A DNA stretch of 33,410 bases from Bacilli bacterium (GTDB lineage: Bacteria > Bacillota_I > Bacilli_A > RF39 > UBA660). Positions 6,831 to 14,162 of this stretch are shown in pieces. The notes beneath the pieces were generated by a model, which was not told the DNA's origin, made no database searches, and saw only the letters and a list, made by a program, of their open reading frames with translations. Location: positions 1 through 33,410 of the forward strand of contig JAFURC010000020.1 in assembly GCA_017472015.1 (NCBI GenBank). The letters are read 5' to 3'. The number at the start of each line of letters is the position of its first letter. The first letter of the stretch is position 1. Position numbers and translations under genes: made by a program.

Positions 6831-6932
6831 ATTTACTACCACCAAATAAATTTTCTCATTAAAATATGGTAAAATTTGGAAATGTCCATAAATTATGATA
6901 TATATGCATAAATTACCCTTTATAAGGTTTTC

Positions 6933-6961
6933 TTGACATTTTTAACTGGTGTTTGTATAAT
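6933..6961 (+). promoter_or_regulatory. Consensus promoter of trpS
   Basis: TTGACA (6933-6938), a 17-bp spacer, then TATAAT (6956-6961). The start codon follows after about 24 nt. There is no room for a T-box leader, so control of this trpS by uncharged tRNA is unlikely. Confidence 0.9.
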
Positions 6962-6985
6962 TAGATTAATTAATTGGAGGTAGTT

Positions 6986-8029
6986 ATGGGAAAAATTATA
7001 TTAACAGGTGATAGACCAACAGGTAAACTTCATTTAGGTCATTATGTAGGATCCATTAAAAAAAGACTTGAGATGCAAGATAATAATGATTTTGAAAAAA
7101 TGTATGTTATGATTGCTGATAGTCAAGCTTTAACAGATAATTTTGATAACCCAGAAAAGATAAGAGAAAGTATAAAAGAAATTATTTTAGATTATTTATC
7201 AGTTGGAATTAATCCAGAAAAGGTAACAATTTTTATTCAATCAATGATACCAGAACTTACTGAATATACTTTTTATTTTTTAAATTTAGTAACTTTATCA
7301 AGATTAGAAAGAAATCCAACGGTTAAAAATGAACTTAGTCAAAAAGATTTTAATAATACAATTCCTGTTGGCTTTTTGTGTTATCCAGTAAGTCAAGCAG
7401 CGGATATAACTCTTTTTAAAGCAACCGATATTCCTGTTGGAGTTGATCAATTACCAATGCTTGAACAAACAAATGAAATAGTAAGAAAATTTAATAGTTT
7501 ATATGGAGATACTTTAGTTGAATGTAAAGGAATATTACCTGACAATGAAACTTCTTTTAGGTTACCAGGAATTGATGGAAAAAATAAAATGAGTAAATCT
7601 CTTGGAAATTGTATTTACTTATCAGATGATGAAAAAACTTTACGAGACAAAGTTATGAAAATGTATACCGATCCAAATCATATTAATATAAATGATCCAG
7701 GTAAAGTAGAAGGAAATGTTGTATTTACTTATTTAGATGTCTTTGCAAAAGATGAAGACTTTGAAAAATATTTACCAGAATTTGCTAATTTAGATGAACT
7801 AAAAAGAGCTTACGGGAAAGGTGGCGTAGGTGACGTTAAAATTAAGAAATTCTTGTTTATTATTTTAAATGAATTATTAACACCAATTAGAGAAAGAAGA
7901 AAAGTTCTAGAACAAGATATGGAAAGTGTATATAATATTTTAAAAGAAGGAACCAAAGAAGCAAGAATTGTTGCTAAAAAGAATATGCAACAATTTAAAC
8001 AGGCTCTAAGAATTAATTACTTTGAATAA
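6986..8029 (+). CDS. trpS: Tryptophanyl-tRNA synthetase
   Basis: 347 residues from the ATG at 6986, which follows GGAGG at 6976-6980. An upstream in-frame TTG at 6974 overlaps that site and is rejected. This class Ic aminoacyl-tRNA synthetase charges tRNA-Trp with tryptophan using ATP. The HIGH-type motif is PTGKLHLGH (11-19) and the second signature is KMSKS (201-205), in DGKNKMSKSLGN. VGVDQLPMLEQTNEI (151-165) is the conserved specificity and dimer segment. Length and motif spacing match bacterial TrpRS. It is monocistronic or co-transcribed with the 84-residue ORF that follows. Confidence 0.96.
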   Translation: MGKIILTGDRPTGKLHLGHYVGSIKKRLEMQDNNDFEKMYVMIADSQALTDNFDNPEKIRESIKEIILDYLSVGINPEKVTIFIQSMIPELTEYTFYFLNLVTLSRLERNPTVKNELSQKDFNNTIPVGFLCYPVSQAADITLFKATDIPVGVDQLPMLEQTNEIVRKFNSLYGDTLVECKGILPDNETSFRLPGIDGKNKMSKSLGNCIYLSDDEKTLRDKVMKMYTDPNHININDPGKVEGNVVFTYLDVFAKDEDFEKYLPEFANLDELKRAYGKGGVGDVKIKKFLFIILNELLTPIRERRKVLEQDMESVYNILKEGTKEARIVAKKNMQQFKQALRINYFE

Positions 8030-8056
8030 AATAGAAATAAATCTATATTATTTAAT

Positions 8057-8311
8057 ATGGAAGAATATTTAATTAATTTAAAAAAATATCAGGATAATAA
8101 AACTAAATTACTAAATGATTTAAGTAGTATATTAACAACTATTGGCTTATCAACTCTAAATATTAATTATAATGATTATTCAGTTCTTATAACAATTGTT
8201 ATGTCTTATTATTTAATTCAAAGAATAAAAGATTTAGGTTTAAAAAAATATTATTTAAATTTATTTAAAGAAGATTTAGAAAAATTAAATGATAAAGAAA
8301 TAGTTAAATAA
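8057..8311 (+). CDS. Small hypothetical protein downstream of trpS
   Basis: An 84-residue ORF 27 nt after trpS. The N-terminal part is polar (residues 1-24), followed by a moderately hydrophobic stretch (about 40-62, YSVLITIVMSYYLIQRI) and a Lys/Leu-rich tail. It could be a small single-span membrane or membrane-associated protein. No convincing ribosome site precedes the ATG, so expression would rely on read-through or coupling from trpS. A terminator overlaps its 3' end, which supports it as the last gene of the trpS unit. I do not recognise the family. Confidence 0.5.
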   Translation: MEEYLINLKKYQDNKTKLLNDLSSILTTIGLSTLNINYNDYSVLITIVMSYYLIQRIKDLGLKKYYLNLFKEDLEKLNDKEIVK

Positions 8312-8328
8312 AATTATTTCTTTTTTTT
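8294..8328 (+). terminator. Terminator of the trpS unit
   Basis: AAAGAAATA (8294-8302) pairs with TATTTCTTT (8315-8323) and a run of eight or more T residues follows. It overlaps the stop of the 84-residue ORF. Confidence 0.65.
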
Positions 8329-8330
8329 AC

Positions 8331-8359
8331 TTGATTAAATATGAAAAATAGGTTATTAT
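8331..8359 (+). promoter_or_regulatory. Promoter upstream of the tiny ORF element (copy 1)
   Basis: TTGATT (8331-8336), a 17-bp spacer, then TATTAT (8354-8359). The 26-codon ORF begins 33 nt downstream. Confidence 0.6.
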
Positions 8360-8391
8360 TAATCCATAAAAGATAGAAAGTAGTTGATAAT

Positions 8392-8472
8392 ATGATTAAA
8401 AAAAATAATAAAAATTTTCAAAAAAATATGAATTTTAAAGTTAACTCAGAGTCAACTATGGGGGGGGTATAA
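8392..8472 (+). CDS. 26-residue peptide ORF with conserved C-terminus (copy 1)
   Basis: It encodes MIKKNNKNFQKNMNFKVN followed by SESTMGGV, then TAA. The same ending (KVNxESTxxGV) occurs in the 22-residue ORF at 21400-21468. The bases before the two start codons also match (AGAAAGxAGTTGATAAxATG). It has a promoter, and a terminator follows about 55 nt after its stop. Conservation continues past the stop codon (GTATAAACC.CCA.TTTATAA), so selection may act on RNA or DNA as well as peptide. Run of eight G at 8460-8467 is inside the ORF. Function unknown. It may be a leader peptide, a small secreted/regulatory peptide, or a false ORF inside a structured element. Confidence 0.5.
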   Translation: MIKKNNKNFQKNMNFKVNSESTMGGV

Positions 8473-8487
8473 ACCGCCAATTTATAA
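8437..8487 (+). repeat. Conserved intergenic element, copy 1
   Basis: About 50 bp closely matching 21433-21482. Shared blocks are AAAGTTAACT, AGTCAACTAT, GGGGTATAAACC and TTTATAA. AGTTAACT and AGTCAACT form a near-perfect inverted repeat with a 3-nt loop that differs between copies (CAG versus TGG). Confidence 0.75.
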
Positions 8488-8525
8488 ATAAAACAATAAA
8501 AATCGATAAAATAAAGTACAAAGAA

Positions 8526-8572
8526 TATGATAGATTTAAAATAAGTCTATTCATACTTTTTTGTGTTTTTTT
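8526..8572 (+). terminator. Terminator after the tiny ORF (copy 1)
   Basis: An imperfect hairpin (ATATGATAGATTTA with TAAGTCTATTCATA) is followed by TTTTTTGTGTTTTTTT. It separates the tiny ORF from the surface-protein promoter. Confidence 0.65.
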
Positions 8573-8582
8573 AATTTAGAAA

Positions 8583-8612
8583 TTGATTAAGTTAAAAAAA
8601 ATATTATATACT
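8583..8612 (+). promoter_or_regulatory. Promoter of the BspA-type surface protein gene
   Basis: TTGATT (8583-8588), an 18-bp spacer, then TATACT (8607-8612). The corresponding boxes at 21583-21604 are conserved but only 10 bp apart, as if that promoter had lost 8 bp. Confidence 0.6.
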
Positions 8613-8652
8613 AATTATATTAGAGGGTCTAGGTTAAAATAGGAGGAGAACA

Positions 8653-10800
8653 ATGAACAAAAAAACAAAAACATTAATACTAAGTATTGTAGTTACTTTA
8701 ATACTTTTATTAACATTTACAGTAACTTATGCAGCATTTGTATATAGGCAAACAGGTGAGGATAATCATCAATTAGTCCTTGGTGATATCTATATGCATT
8801 ACACGGAAACTAATTCAGGTATTGATATCGATAACATGATGCCAATTAATATCAATGATTATACAACTTATGAAGTAAATCCCGTAATGGCAACTCAAGA
8901 ATTAAATGAATTAACAAAATGTATTAATTTTTTTACTGAAATAGGAATTAGTAACGAATTAGATGCAGGATCAACTACGGAAACATTTTGTCAAGGAACA
9001 GGTACTATAGGTGGTGGTAATACAATGCAAGATTTTGTAGAAATAGCAGCACCTGATGAACTTATTCAAGAAATGTTATCTATTAACATAATAATAGAAG
9101 AAAATGGCAGTTATAAAGTAAATCCCGTAATGGCAACTCAAGAATTAAATGAATTAACAAGATGTATTAATTATTTGACTGAAACAGGAATTAATAACGT
9201 ATTAGATGCAGGATCAACTACGGAAACATTTTGTCAAGGAACAGGTACTGTAGATGGTGGTAATACAATGCAAGCTCTTGTTGAAACAGCACCTGATGAA
9301 CTTATTCAAGAAATGTTATCTATTAACATAATAATAGAAGAAAATGGCAGTTATAAAGTAAATCCAGTTATGGCAACTCAAGAATTAAATGAATTAACAA
9401 GATGTGTTAATTATTTTACTGGATTTAATTTAGATGAAGGCTCAACAACTGAATTATTTTGTCAAGGAACTGGAACTATTGATGGAATGACATTTCAGCA
9501 AATTTGGGATAATAGCTCTCAAGATGATGAATTTATGAATTTCGTTGGAAATAAATTGATTGTTAATAATATAATTATTCTTCAAATAAAAAACTTACCA
9601 TATTTTGAATTTACTATAAGTGGAAAGAATACCTATAAACAAAAAGATATTTGGTATGATATTGTTTTAAATCATGGAAATGTACCAGAGGGTAAATTAG
9701 AAGAAAATCGCATAAATGATGAATCTTTAAGATTTGCTTTATTTGAAGTAAATGGAGAAAATCAAAAAAATATTTTTCTAAATAAAAGTTATTCACGTTT
9801 AGAAAATAAAAGAATTCATGTTGAAACAATACCTAAGAATACAACTGAAGAAATTAATAAAACATATCGTTTATATATGTGGATCGATGATAGTGTTGTA
9901 ATTGGAAATGTTAATGAAGATTATACAACTGATGAATGGAAAGATGTATTTGCAAGTATTAAAGTAAGTGTAACCGGTGACTTTAATGAAAAAGTAATGG
10001 ATACAGATGAATCTTGTTTTACAGTAGGGACTGTAGATTATGATGGTGATATAGGGGTTGCAATTACTGATTATGATGCAAGTTGTGGAAGTGATGTAGT
10101 AATACCTGAAATGATAAAAGGATATAAAGTTGTTGAAATTGGTAATTGTGATAGTAATATTATTACTCAATTAAATAATCTTGAAAATGATAAGTCATTT
10201 AATAATTTGTTATTTAAAGATAATTTTAATAATGGTGTTTTAATAGAGATTGTGGAATGCGGTAGTTTTCAAAGCAAAGGTCTAACAAGTATTAAGATCC
10301 CAAATAGTGTAAAAACAATAAAATTACAAGCTTTATATGGTAATCAATTAACAAGTGTTGAAATACCAAATAGTGTAACTATAATTGAGCAAAATGCATT
10401 TGCAGAAAATCAATTAACAGATGTAACTTTTGAAGAAAATTCCAGATTGGTAATGATAGGAAATTATGCTTTTTCTGGCAATAACTTAACAAGTGTTGAA
10501 ATACCAGATAGTGTAGCAACAATAGGAAATTATGCTTTTAGATCTAATCAACTCAAGACTGTGACAATCGGAAGTGGAATTCAATATATTGATTCCTCCG
10601 CATTTTATCGAACTTCAGATAGCAACCCTAATTTGGAAAGTATAACATTTACAAACAAAACTTGTGATGAAATTAAAAATATCGAGGCTTCTAGTACCGA
10701 TTCAACTAAAAATTTTCCATGGTTAGATGCGGATAGCCCTTATTATCAAGAAGGTTATAAGTCAACAATAATAGGAACAGATGGAGAATGTAGTTATTAA
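8653..10800 (+). CDS. Secreted BspA-type leucine-rich-repeat surface protein with tandem N-terminal repeats
   Basis: 715 residues with an ideal AGGAGGAG ribosome site. An N-terminal signal/membrane segment (8-28) is followed by AAFVYRQTGEDN, a processing region like that of TasA/camelysin-type secreted proteins. Residues 75-155 and 156-235 are near-identical repeats, with a third partial copy to about 280. Each starts with NPVMATQELNELT and carries a cysteine pair (for example Cys90 and Cys113). A beta-rich unique domain follows (about 290-445). The C-terminal part (about 540-665) has BspA/LRR_5 repeats of the type LTSVEIPNSVTIIEQNAFAENQ, known from adhesins of gut and oral bacteria. No LPXTG or C-terminal membrane anchor is present, so it is released or held non-covalently unless the N-terminal segment stays as an anchor. 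It is transcribed alone, with a terminator after it. Confidence 0.85.
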   Translation: MNKKTKTLILSIVVTLILLLTFTVTYAAFVYRQTGEDNHQLVLGDIYMHYTETNSGIDIDNMMPININDYTTYEVNPVMATQELNELTKCINFFTEIGISNELDAGSTTETFCQGTGTIGGGNTMQDFVEIAAPDELIQEMLSINIIIEENGSYKVNPVMATQELNELTRCINYLTETGINNVLDAGSTTETFCQGTGTVDGGNTMQALVETAPDELIQEMLSINIIIEENGSYKVNPVMATQELNELTRCVNYFTGFNLDEGSTTELFCQGTGTIDGMTFQQIWDNSSQDDEFMNFVGNKLIVNNIIILQIKNLPYFEFTISGKNTYKQKDIWYDIVLNHGNVPEGKLEENRINDESLRFALFEVNGENQKNIFLNKSYSRLENKRIHVETIPKNTTEEINKTYRLYMWIDDSVVIGNVNEDYTTDEWKDVFASIKVSVTGDFNEKVMDTDESCFTVGTVDYDGDIGVAITDYDASCGSDVVIPEMIKGYKVVEIGNCDSNIITQLNNLENDKSFNNLLFKDNFNNGVLIEIVECGSFQSKGLTSIKIPNSVKTIKLQALYGNQLTSVEIPNSVTIIEQNAFAENQLTDVTFEENSRLVMIGNYAFSGNNLTSVEIPDSVATIGNYAFRSNQLKTVTIGSGIQYIDSSAFYRTSDSNPNLESITFTNKTCDEIKNIEASSTDSTKNFPWLDADSPYYQEGYKSTIIGTDGECSY
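8875..9492 (+). repeat. Intragenic tandem repeat (about 240 bp units, 2.5 copies)
   Basis: Units start at 8875, 9118 and 9358. A block of 79 bp is identical between 9047-9125 and 9287-9365, an offset of exactly 240 bp. Such identity permits recombination that would add or remove whole in-frame units. Confidence 0.9.
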
Positions 10801-10811
10801 TTAAAATTATT

Positions 10812-10833
10812 AAGTAGCAAGTGCTACTTTTTT
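10812..10833 (+). terminator. Terminator of the surface-protein gene
   Basis: AAGTAGC pairs with GCTACTT across a 4-nt loop and is followed by TTTT. It starts 11 nt after the stop codon. Confidence 0.8.
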
Positions 10834-10842
10834 CTTTTGGTC

Positions 10843-10871
10843 TTGAAAAGGTAAAATTCATTTGTTATAAT
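10843..10871 (+). promoter_or_regulatory. Promoter of the thyA-folA-tmk operon
   Basis: TTGAAA (10843-10848), a 17-bp spacer, then TATAAT (10866-10871). The thyA start is 20 nt downstream. Confidence 0.85.
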
Positions 10872-10890
10872 AAAGAAGATTGGAGAAGTT

Positions 10891-11790
10891 ATGTCAAAAT
10901 TTGATAAAGAATATTTAAAATTATGTAAGAAAATATTAACTGAGGGAGTTGAAGTTGAAAATCGAACAGGTGTTAATACAATTAAAATACCGGGATATTT
11001 TTTTGAATTTGATTTAGAAAAAGAATTTCCTATTTTAACAACTAAACAATTATTTTTTAAAAATGCAATTACCGAGATGCTTTGGATTTATCAAGAACAA
11101 AGTAATGATGTTCGTTGGTTACAGGAAAGGGGTAATCATATTTGGGATGAATGGGAAATTCAAGAAGATGGTAAATGGTATGCAACTCAAAATGTCGTAG
11201 AAAACGGCAAAATGGTAAAAAAAGATATTGTTAAAGATTTTGGTCTTGAATATGCTCATACAATTGGAACTGCGTATGGATGGATTGTTAAAAAATATGG
11301 TTTAATTGATAAATTAATTGATACGATTAAAAATAATCCAACAGATAGACGTATGCTTATGTCTTTGTGGCAAAATGAATTTTTAGATACGGCGGTACTT
11401 CCATCTTGTGTTTGGTCAAGTGAATGGGATGTAACTGATGGAAAAATTAATCTATGGGTTCATCAAAGATCTTGTGATGTACCACTTGGACTACCATTTA
11501 ATATTACACAGTATTCTGTTCTTTTAAGTTTAATTGCTCATGTAACCGGCTTAAAACCCGGTAAACTTTTCTGGAGTATAAAAGATGCTCATATTTATGT
11601 AAATCAAGTTGATGGAATAAAAGAACAAATAAGACGTGGAGAAGAACTTGAAGACTTAGAGGCACCAGAATTATGGATTAATCCAGAAATTAAAGATTTT
11701 TATGATTTTGATAACTCAAGAGAACTTAAAGATATAAAAATATTAAATTATAAACATCATGGAAAAATCGAGTTTAAGATAACTCAGTAG
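10891..11790 (+). CDS. thyA: Thymidylate synthase
   Basis: 299 residues. It converts dUMP and methylene-tetrahydrofolate to dTMP and dihydrofolate in the cytoplasm. The folate/dUMP scaffold is clear: ENRTG near residue 24, then GNHIWDEWE, and RRMLMSLW (153-160). The catalytic cysteine is Cys173 in LPSCVWS. HQRSCDVPLGLPFNITQYS (191-209) is the most conserved dUMP-binding block. LPSC replaces the commoner LPPC/APC, and the insertion around 90-115 matches the longer ThyA subgroup of Gram-positive bacteria. First gene of a tight operon with dihydrofolate reductase, which recycles the dihydrofolate this enzyme releases, and a thymidylate kinase. Confidence 0.96.
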   Translation: MSKFDKEYLKLCKKILTEGVEVENRTGVNTIKIPGYFFEFDLEKEFPILTTKQLFFKNAITEMLWIYQEQSNDVRWLQERGNHIWDEWEIQEDGKWYATQNVVENGKMVKKDIVKDFGLEYAHTIGTAYGWIVKKYGLIDKLIDTIKNNPTDRRMLMSLWQNEFLDTAVLPSCVWSSEWDVTDGKINLWVHQRSCDVPLGLPFNITQYSVLLSLIAHVTGLKPGKLFWSIKDAHIYVNQVDGIKEQIRRGEELEDLEAPELWINPEIKDFYDFDNSRELKDIKILNYKHHGKIEFKITQ

Positions 11791-11799
11791 GAGGAAAAT

Positions 11800-12285
11800 A
11801 TGAAATTATCGATGATAGCCTGTGTTGGAAAAAACTTAGAACTTGGTAAAAATAATGATTTAATTTGGCATTTACCAAATGACTTGAAATATTTTAAAAA
11901 AGTAACAGATGGACATGTAGTCGTTATGGGAAAAAATACTTTTAAATCACTTCCAAAAGTTTTACCAAATAGAAAAAATATTGTTTTAACTTTTCCGGAT
12001 GATACTGAAAAATTACCAAATGAAGTAGAAGTTTTTCATGGAATCGAAGAGTTTTTAGAAAGTTATAAAGATTATCAAGATGAGGTATTTATAATAGGTG
12101 GTGCTAGTATTTATAAACAATTTTTGAAATATGCTGATAATTTATATTTAACTGAAGTTGATATGGAAAGTGAAGCAGATGTTTATTTTCCAGAGTTTGA
12201 TAAATCTTTATATGATAAAGAAATAGTACTAGAAAATAGTGATAATAATATAAAATATAAACATGTAATATATAGGAGGAAATAA
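11800..12285 (+). CDS. folA: Dihydrofolate reductase
   Basis: 161 residues. It reduces dihydrofolate to tetrahydrofolate with NADPH. Family landmarks are MIACVGKNLELGKNNDLIWHLPNDL (5-29) with the substrate-binding acid Asp28, GHVVVMGKNTFKSLPK (38-53, NADPH site) and the later IIGGASIYKQFL block. Length is typical. The ribosome site AGGAGGAAAAT overlaps the end of thyA, the gap is 9 nt, and its stop overlaps the tmk start by one base, so translation of the three genes is likely coupled. Confidence 0.96.
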   Translation: MKLSMIACVGKNLELGKNNDLIWHLPNDLKYFKKVTDGHVVVMGKNTFKSLPKVLPNRKNIVLTFPDDTEKLPNEVEVFHGIEEFLESYKDYQDEVFIIGGASIYKQFLKYADNLYLTEVDMESEADVYFPEFDKSLYDKEIVLENSDNNIKYKHVIYRRK

Positions 12286-12953
12286 TGGGGAAATTTATTG
12301 TAATTGAAGGAACAGATTGTTCAGGTAAAGAAACTCAAAGTAAATTGTTGGTTGAAAAATTAGAAAGTTTAGGTTATAAAGCAATTAGGTTAACTTTTCC
12401 AAATTATGATACACCAACAGGAAAAATAGTTGGAGGACCATATCTTGGTAAAAAAGAAATATGTGAGTGTTGGTTCCCAGAAGGAGCAGTCAACTTAGAT
12501 CCAAAAGTTGCTTGTTTATATTATGCAGCGGATCGTAAATATAATGAAGTGGAAATAAAGAAGTATTTAGATGATGATTACTTTGTTATTTGTGATCGCT
12601 ATGTAAGTAGTAATATGGCTCATCAAGGAAGTAAAATTAAAAATGATGAAGAAAGATTTCATATGTATGAATGGATTGATAAACTTGAATTTTGGTTATT
12701 AGGTCTTCCTAAACCTGATAAAACAATATTCTTACATGTTCCATATACTTATGCAGCAAGGTTAAAGAAAAACAGAGTTTCTCTTGATGAGCATGAAATG
12801 TGTGAAGAACATTTAAAAAACTCAGAAATTGCTTATGTTGAATTATCCGAACTTTATAACTGGAAACATATTAATTGTATAAATGATGATAATATTCGAA
12901 GTGTTGAAGATATAAATGAAGAGATCGTAGAATGTATAAAGGAGTATTTATAA
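12285..12953 (+). CDS. tmk: Thymidylate kinase-family protein
   Basis: 222 residues. Third gene of the dTMP operon. It likely phosphorylates dTMP to dTDP. The P-loop is GTDCSGKETQSK near the N-terminus, unusual in having Cys for Gly and Glu where Ser/Thr is common after GK. The base-specificity region has FPNYDTPTGKIVGGPYLG. The DRY-type motif CDRYVSSNMAHQGSK matches Tmk. An insertion rich in Cys and aromatic residues (about 60-75, KKEICECWFPEGAV) is not in the standard E. coli or Bacillus enzyme, and the lid lacks an obvious arginine pair. It may belong to a divergent Tmk clade or to the wider deoxynucleoside kinase/Tmk superfamily. Context strongly supports dTMP kinase. The TAATG junction and AGGAGGAAAT upstream define the start. 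Confidence 0.88.
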   Translation: MGKFIVIEGTDCSGKETQSKLLVEKLESLGYKAIRLTFPNYDTPTGKIVGGPYLGKKEICECWFPEGAVNLDPKVACLYYAADRKYNEVEIKKYLDDDYFVICDRYVSSNMAHQGSKIKNDEERFHMYEWIDKLEFWLLGLPKPDKTIFLHVPYTYAARLKKNRVSLDEHEMCEEHLKNSEIAYVELSELYNWKHINCINDDNIRSVEDINEEIVECIKEYL

Positions 12954-13136
12954 TGTTTTGTTTATTTTTTAAATCTTTACCTAAAAAGAAAAAAAAGTTG
13001 TGTCAAATTGTGTCAAATTGAATTTTCTGTTTTGAATGTTTTATTTTTTTAAATTTAAAAATTACTCTATAGAAAAAAGTTTTTTAAGTATTTGAATTTT
13101 TAGAAAAATTAGTTTTTTCCTAAGCAAATTTCATTT
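12954..13136. other. AT-rich gap with a short tandem repeat
   Basis: No gene seen. It contains a direct duplication of TGTCAAATTG near 13000-13020 and T-runs. The duplication is close to a possible 3' end for the tmk transcript, but no good hairpin is present. Confidence 0.5.
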
Positions 13137-13165
13137 TTGTAATTTCTCTATATTTTTGCTATATT
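13137..13165 (+). promoter_or_regulatory. Promoter of the Rpn-type gene
   Basis: TTGTAA (13137-13142), a 17-bp spacer, then TATATT (13160-13165). Confidence 0.6.
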
Positions 13166-13169
13166 GTCC

Positions 13170-13183
13170 TTGTTCATGAACAA
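13170..13183. promoter_or_regulatory. 14-bp perfect palindrome over the predicted transcription start
   Basis: TTGTTCATGAACAA lies 4 bp after the -10 box, where a repressor dimer would block initiation. No matching regulator is evident in the window. Confidence 0.5.
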
Positions 13184-13209
13184 ATAATATAAAAACACAA
13201 GGAGGAAAA

Positions 13210-14130
13210 ATGAATACAAATAATGAAAATAAAGAAGGAAAATTATTACAAGTAAGAAGTGATATCTTATTTCATGACCTGTTTAATGAGCATGATATAA
13301 CAACTTTAGAATGGGTAGTATCTAAAATTTTGGATTGTGAATACAATGATATTAAAGGTAAAGTTAAAGTACACAACATAAGATTAACAAGAGTTAATAA
13401 AAAAGAAAGAAGTAAGTATGTTGATTTAATTGTTGAATATAATCAGGAAAAAATTATTATAGAACTTAATAACAATTTCTCAGGGATTTATACAAGAAAT
13501 ATTTTATATGCTGCTAATGTTCTATTAAATAATTATAAAATTCAAGATGATAAGAATTTAGATGATGATTATTATAAAAAAGTTGTAAGGGTTTTGTTAA
13601 TAAATTTAAATTGGTATCCTGGTATAAAAGGAGAAGATATTAAGTTCAAAACTATTTATGAAATCCCTTATTCGGATATTGAATCTAGTGGTTATTTATT
13701 AAAAATTATTAATGTAAATCTTGATTACTATAAGAATCTTTGCTATGATAAGGTTAAACAAATAGATAAGTTTTATAAGTTATTAACTATTGATAACAAA
13801 GATGATTTAAATGAAGTAATTAAGGAAGAAAAATTACTTACAAATTATAGTAATAAACTTATAGATTTATCTAGTAACGAAAAATACGTGGAGGCTATTA
13901 TGGATGAAATTATAGAAGAAAACGTTGCTAAACAAACCGCTTATTTACTTGGAGAACAATCTGGACTTGAAAAGGGTATTGAACAAGGTATAGAAAAAGG
14001 TATTCAAGAAAAACAAAATGAAGTAGTTCTTAATATGCATAATAATAATTTATCTATTCAAATGATTGCTACTTGTACTAATTTAACTAATGAAGAAGTA
14101 GAAGATATTATCAATAATAATAAAGATTAA
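13210..14130 (+). CDS. Rpn/PD-(D/E)XK nuclease family putative transposase
   Basis: 306 residues of the Rpn family, often annotated PD-(D/E)XK nuclease family transposase. The N-terminal half has SDILFHDLF and a nuclease-core pattern: KYVDLIVEY with Asp72, followed by KIIIELNNNF, in which Glu85-Leu-Asn87 stands at the E-x-K position with Asn for Lys. That change may reduce or alter metal-dependent cleavage, though related Rpn proteins tolerate variation. The C-terminus carries the typical short Gly/Glu/Lys repeats (GLEKGIEQGIEKGIQEKQNE), followed by LSIQMIATCTNLTNEEVEDII, the usual helix-turn-helix-like tail. E. coli relatives promote RecA-independent recombination, and others act in phage defence. 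A consensus AAGGAGG ribosome site precedes the ATG. It is a single-gene insertion between nucleotide-metabolism genes, and terminal repeats are not seen. Confidence 0.85.
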   Translation: MNTNNENKEGKLLQVRSDILFHDLFNEHDITTLEWVVSKILDCEYNDIKGKVKVHNIRLTRVNKKERSKYVDLIVEYNQEKIIIELNNNFSGIYTRNILYAANVLLNNYKIQDDKNLDDDYYKKVVRVLLINLNWYPGIKGEDIKFKTIYEIPYSDIESSGYLLKIINVNLDYYKNLCYDKVKQIDKFYKLLTIDNKDDLNEVIKEEKLLTNYSNKLIDLSSNEKYVEAIMDEIIEENVAKQTAYLLGEQSGLEKGIEQGIEKGIQEKQNEVVLNMHNNNLSIQMIATCTNLTNEEVEDIINNNKD

Positions 14131-14144
14131 TTTTCTGCAGAAAA
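14131..14144. promoter_or_regulatory. Palindrome between the Rpn gene and pyrH
   Basis: TTTTCTGCAGAAAA is a perfect 14-bp palindrome starting right after the Rpn stop codon. It may be a weak bidirectional terminator or a protein site. There is no good T-run on the plus side. Confidence 0.35.
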
Positions 14145-14162
14145 AATATAATTGGAGGATGT

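Noticed and set aside
6961..6985. T-box riboswitch before trpS
   Set aside because: The promoter is only about 24 nt from the start codon, too short for a T-box leader.
13000..13021. Phase-variable repeat (TGTCAAATTG twice)
   Set aside because: Only two units, in an intergenic gap and far from a promoter. Insufficient to suggest switching.
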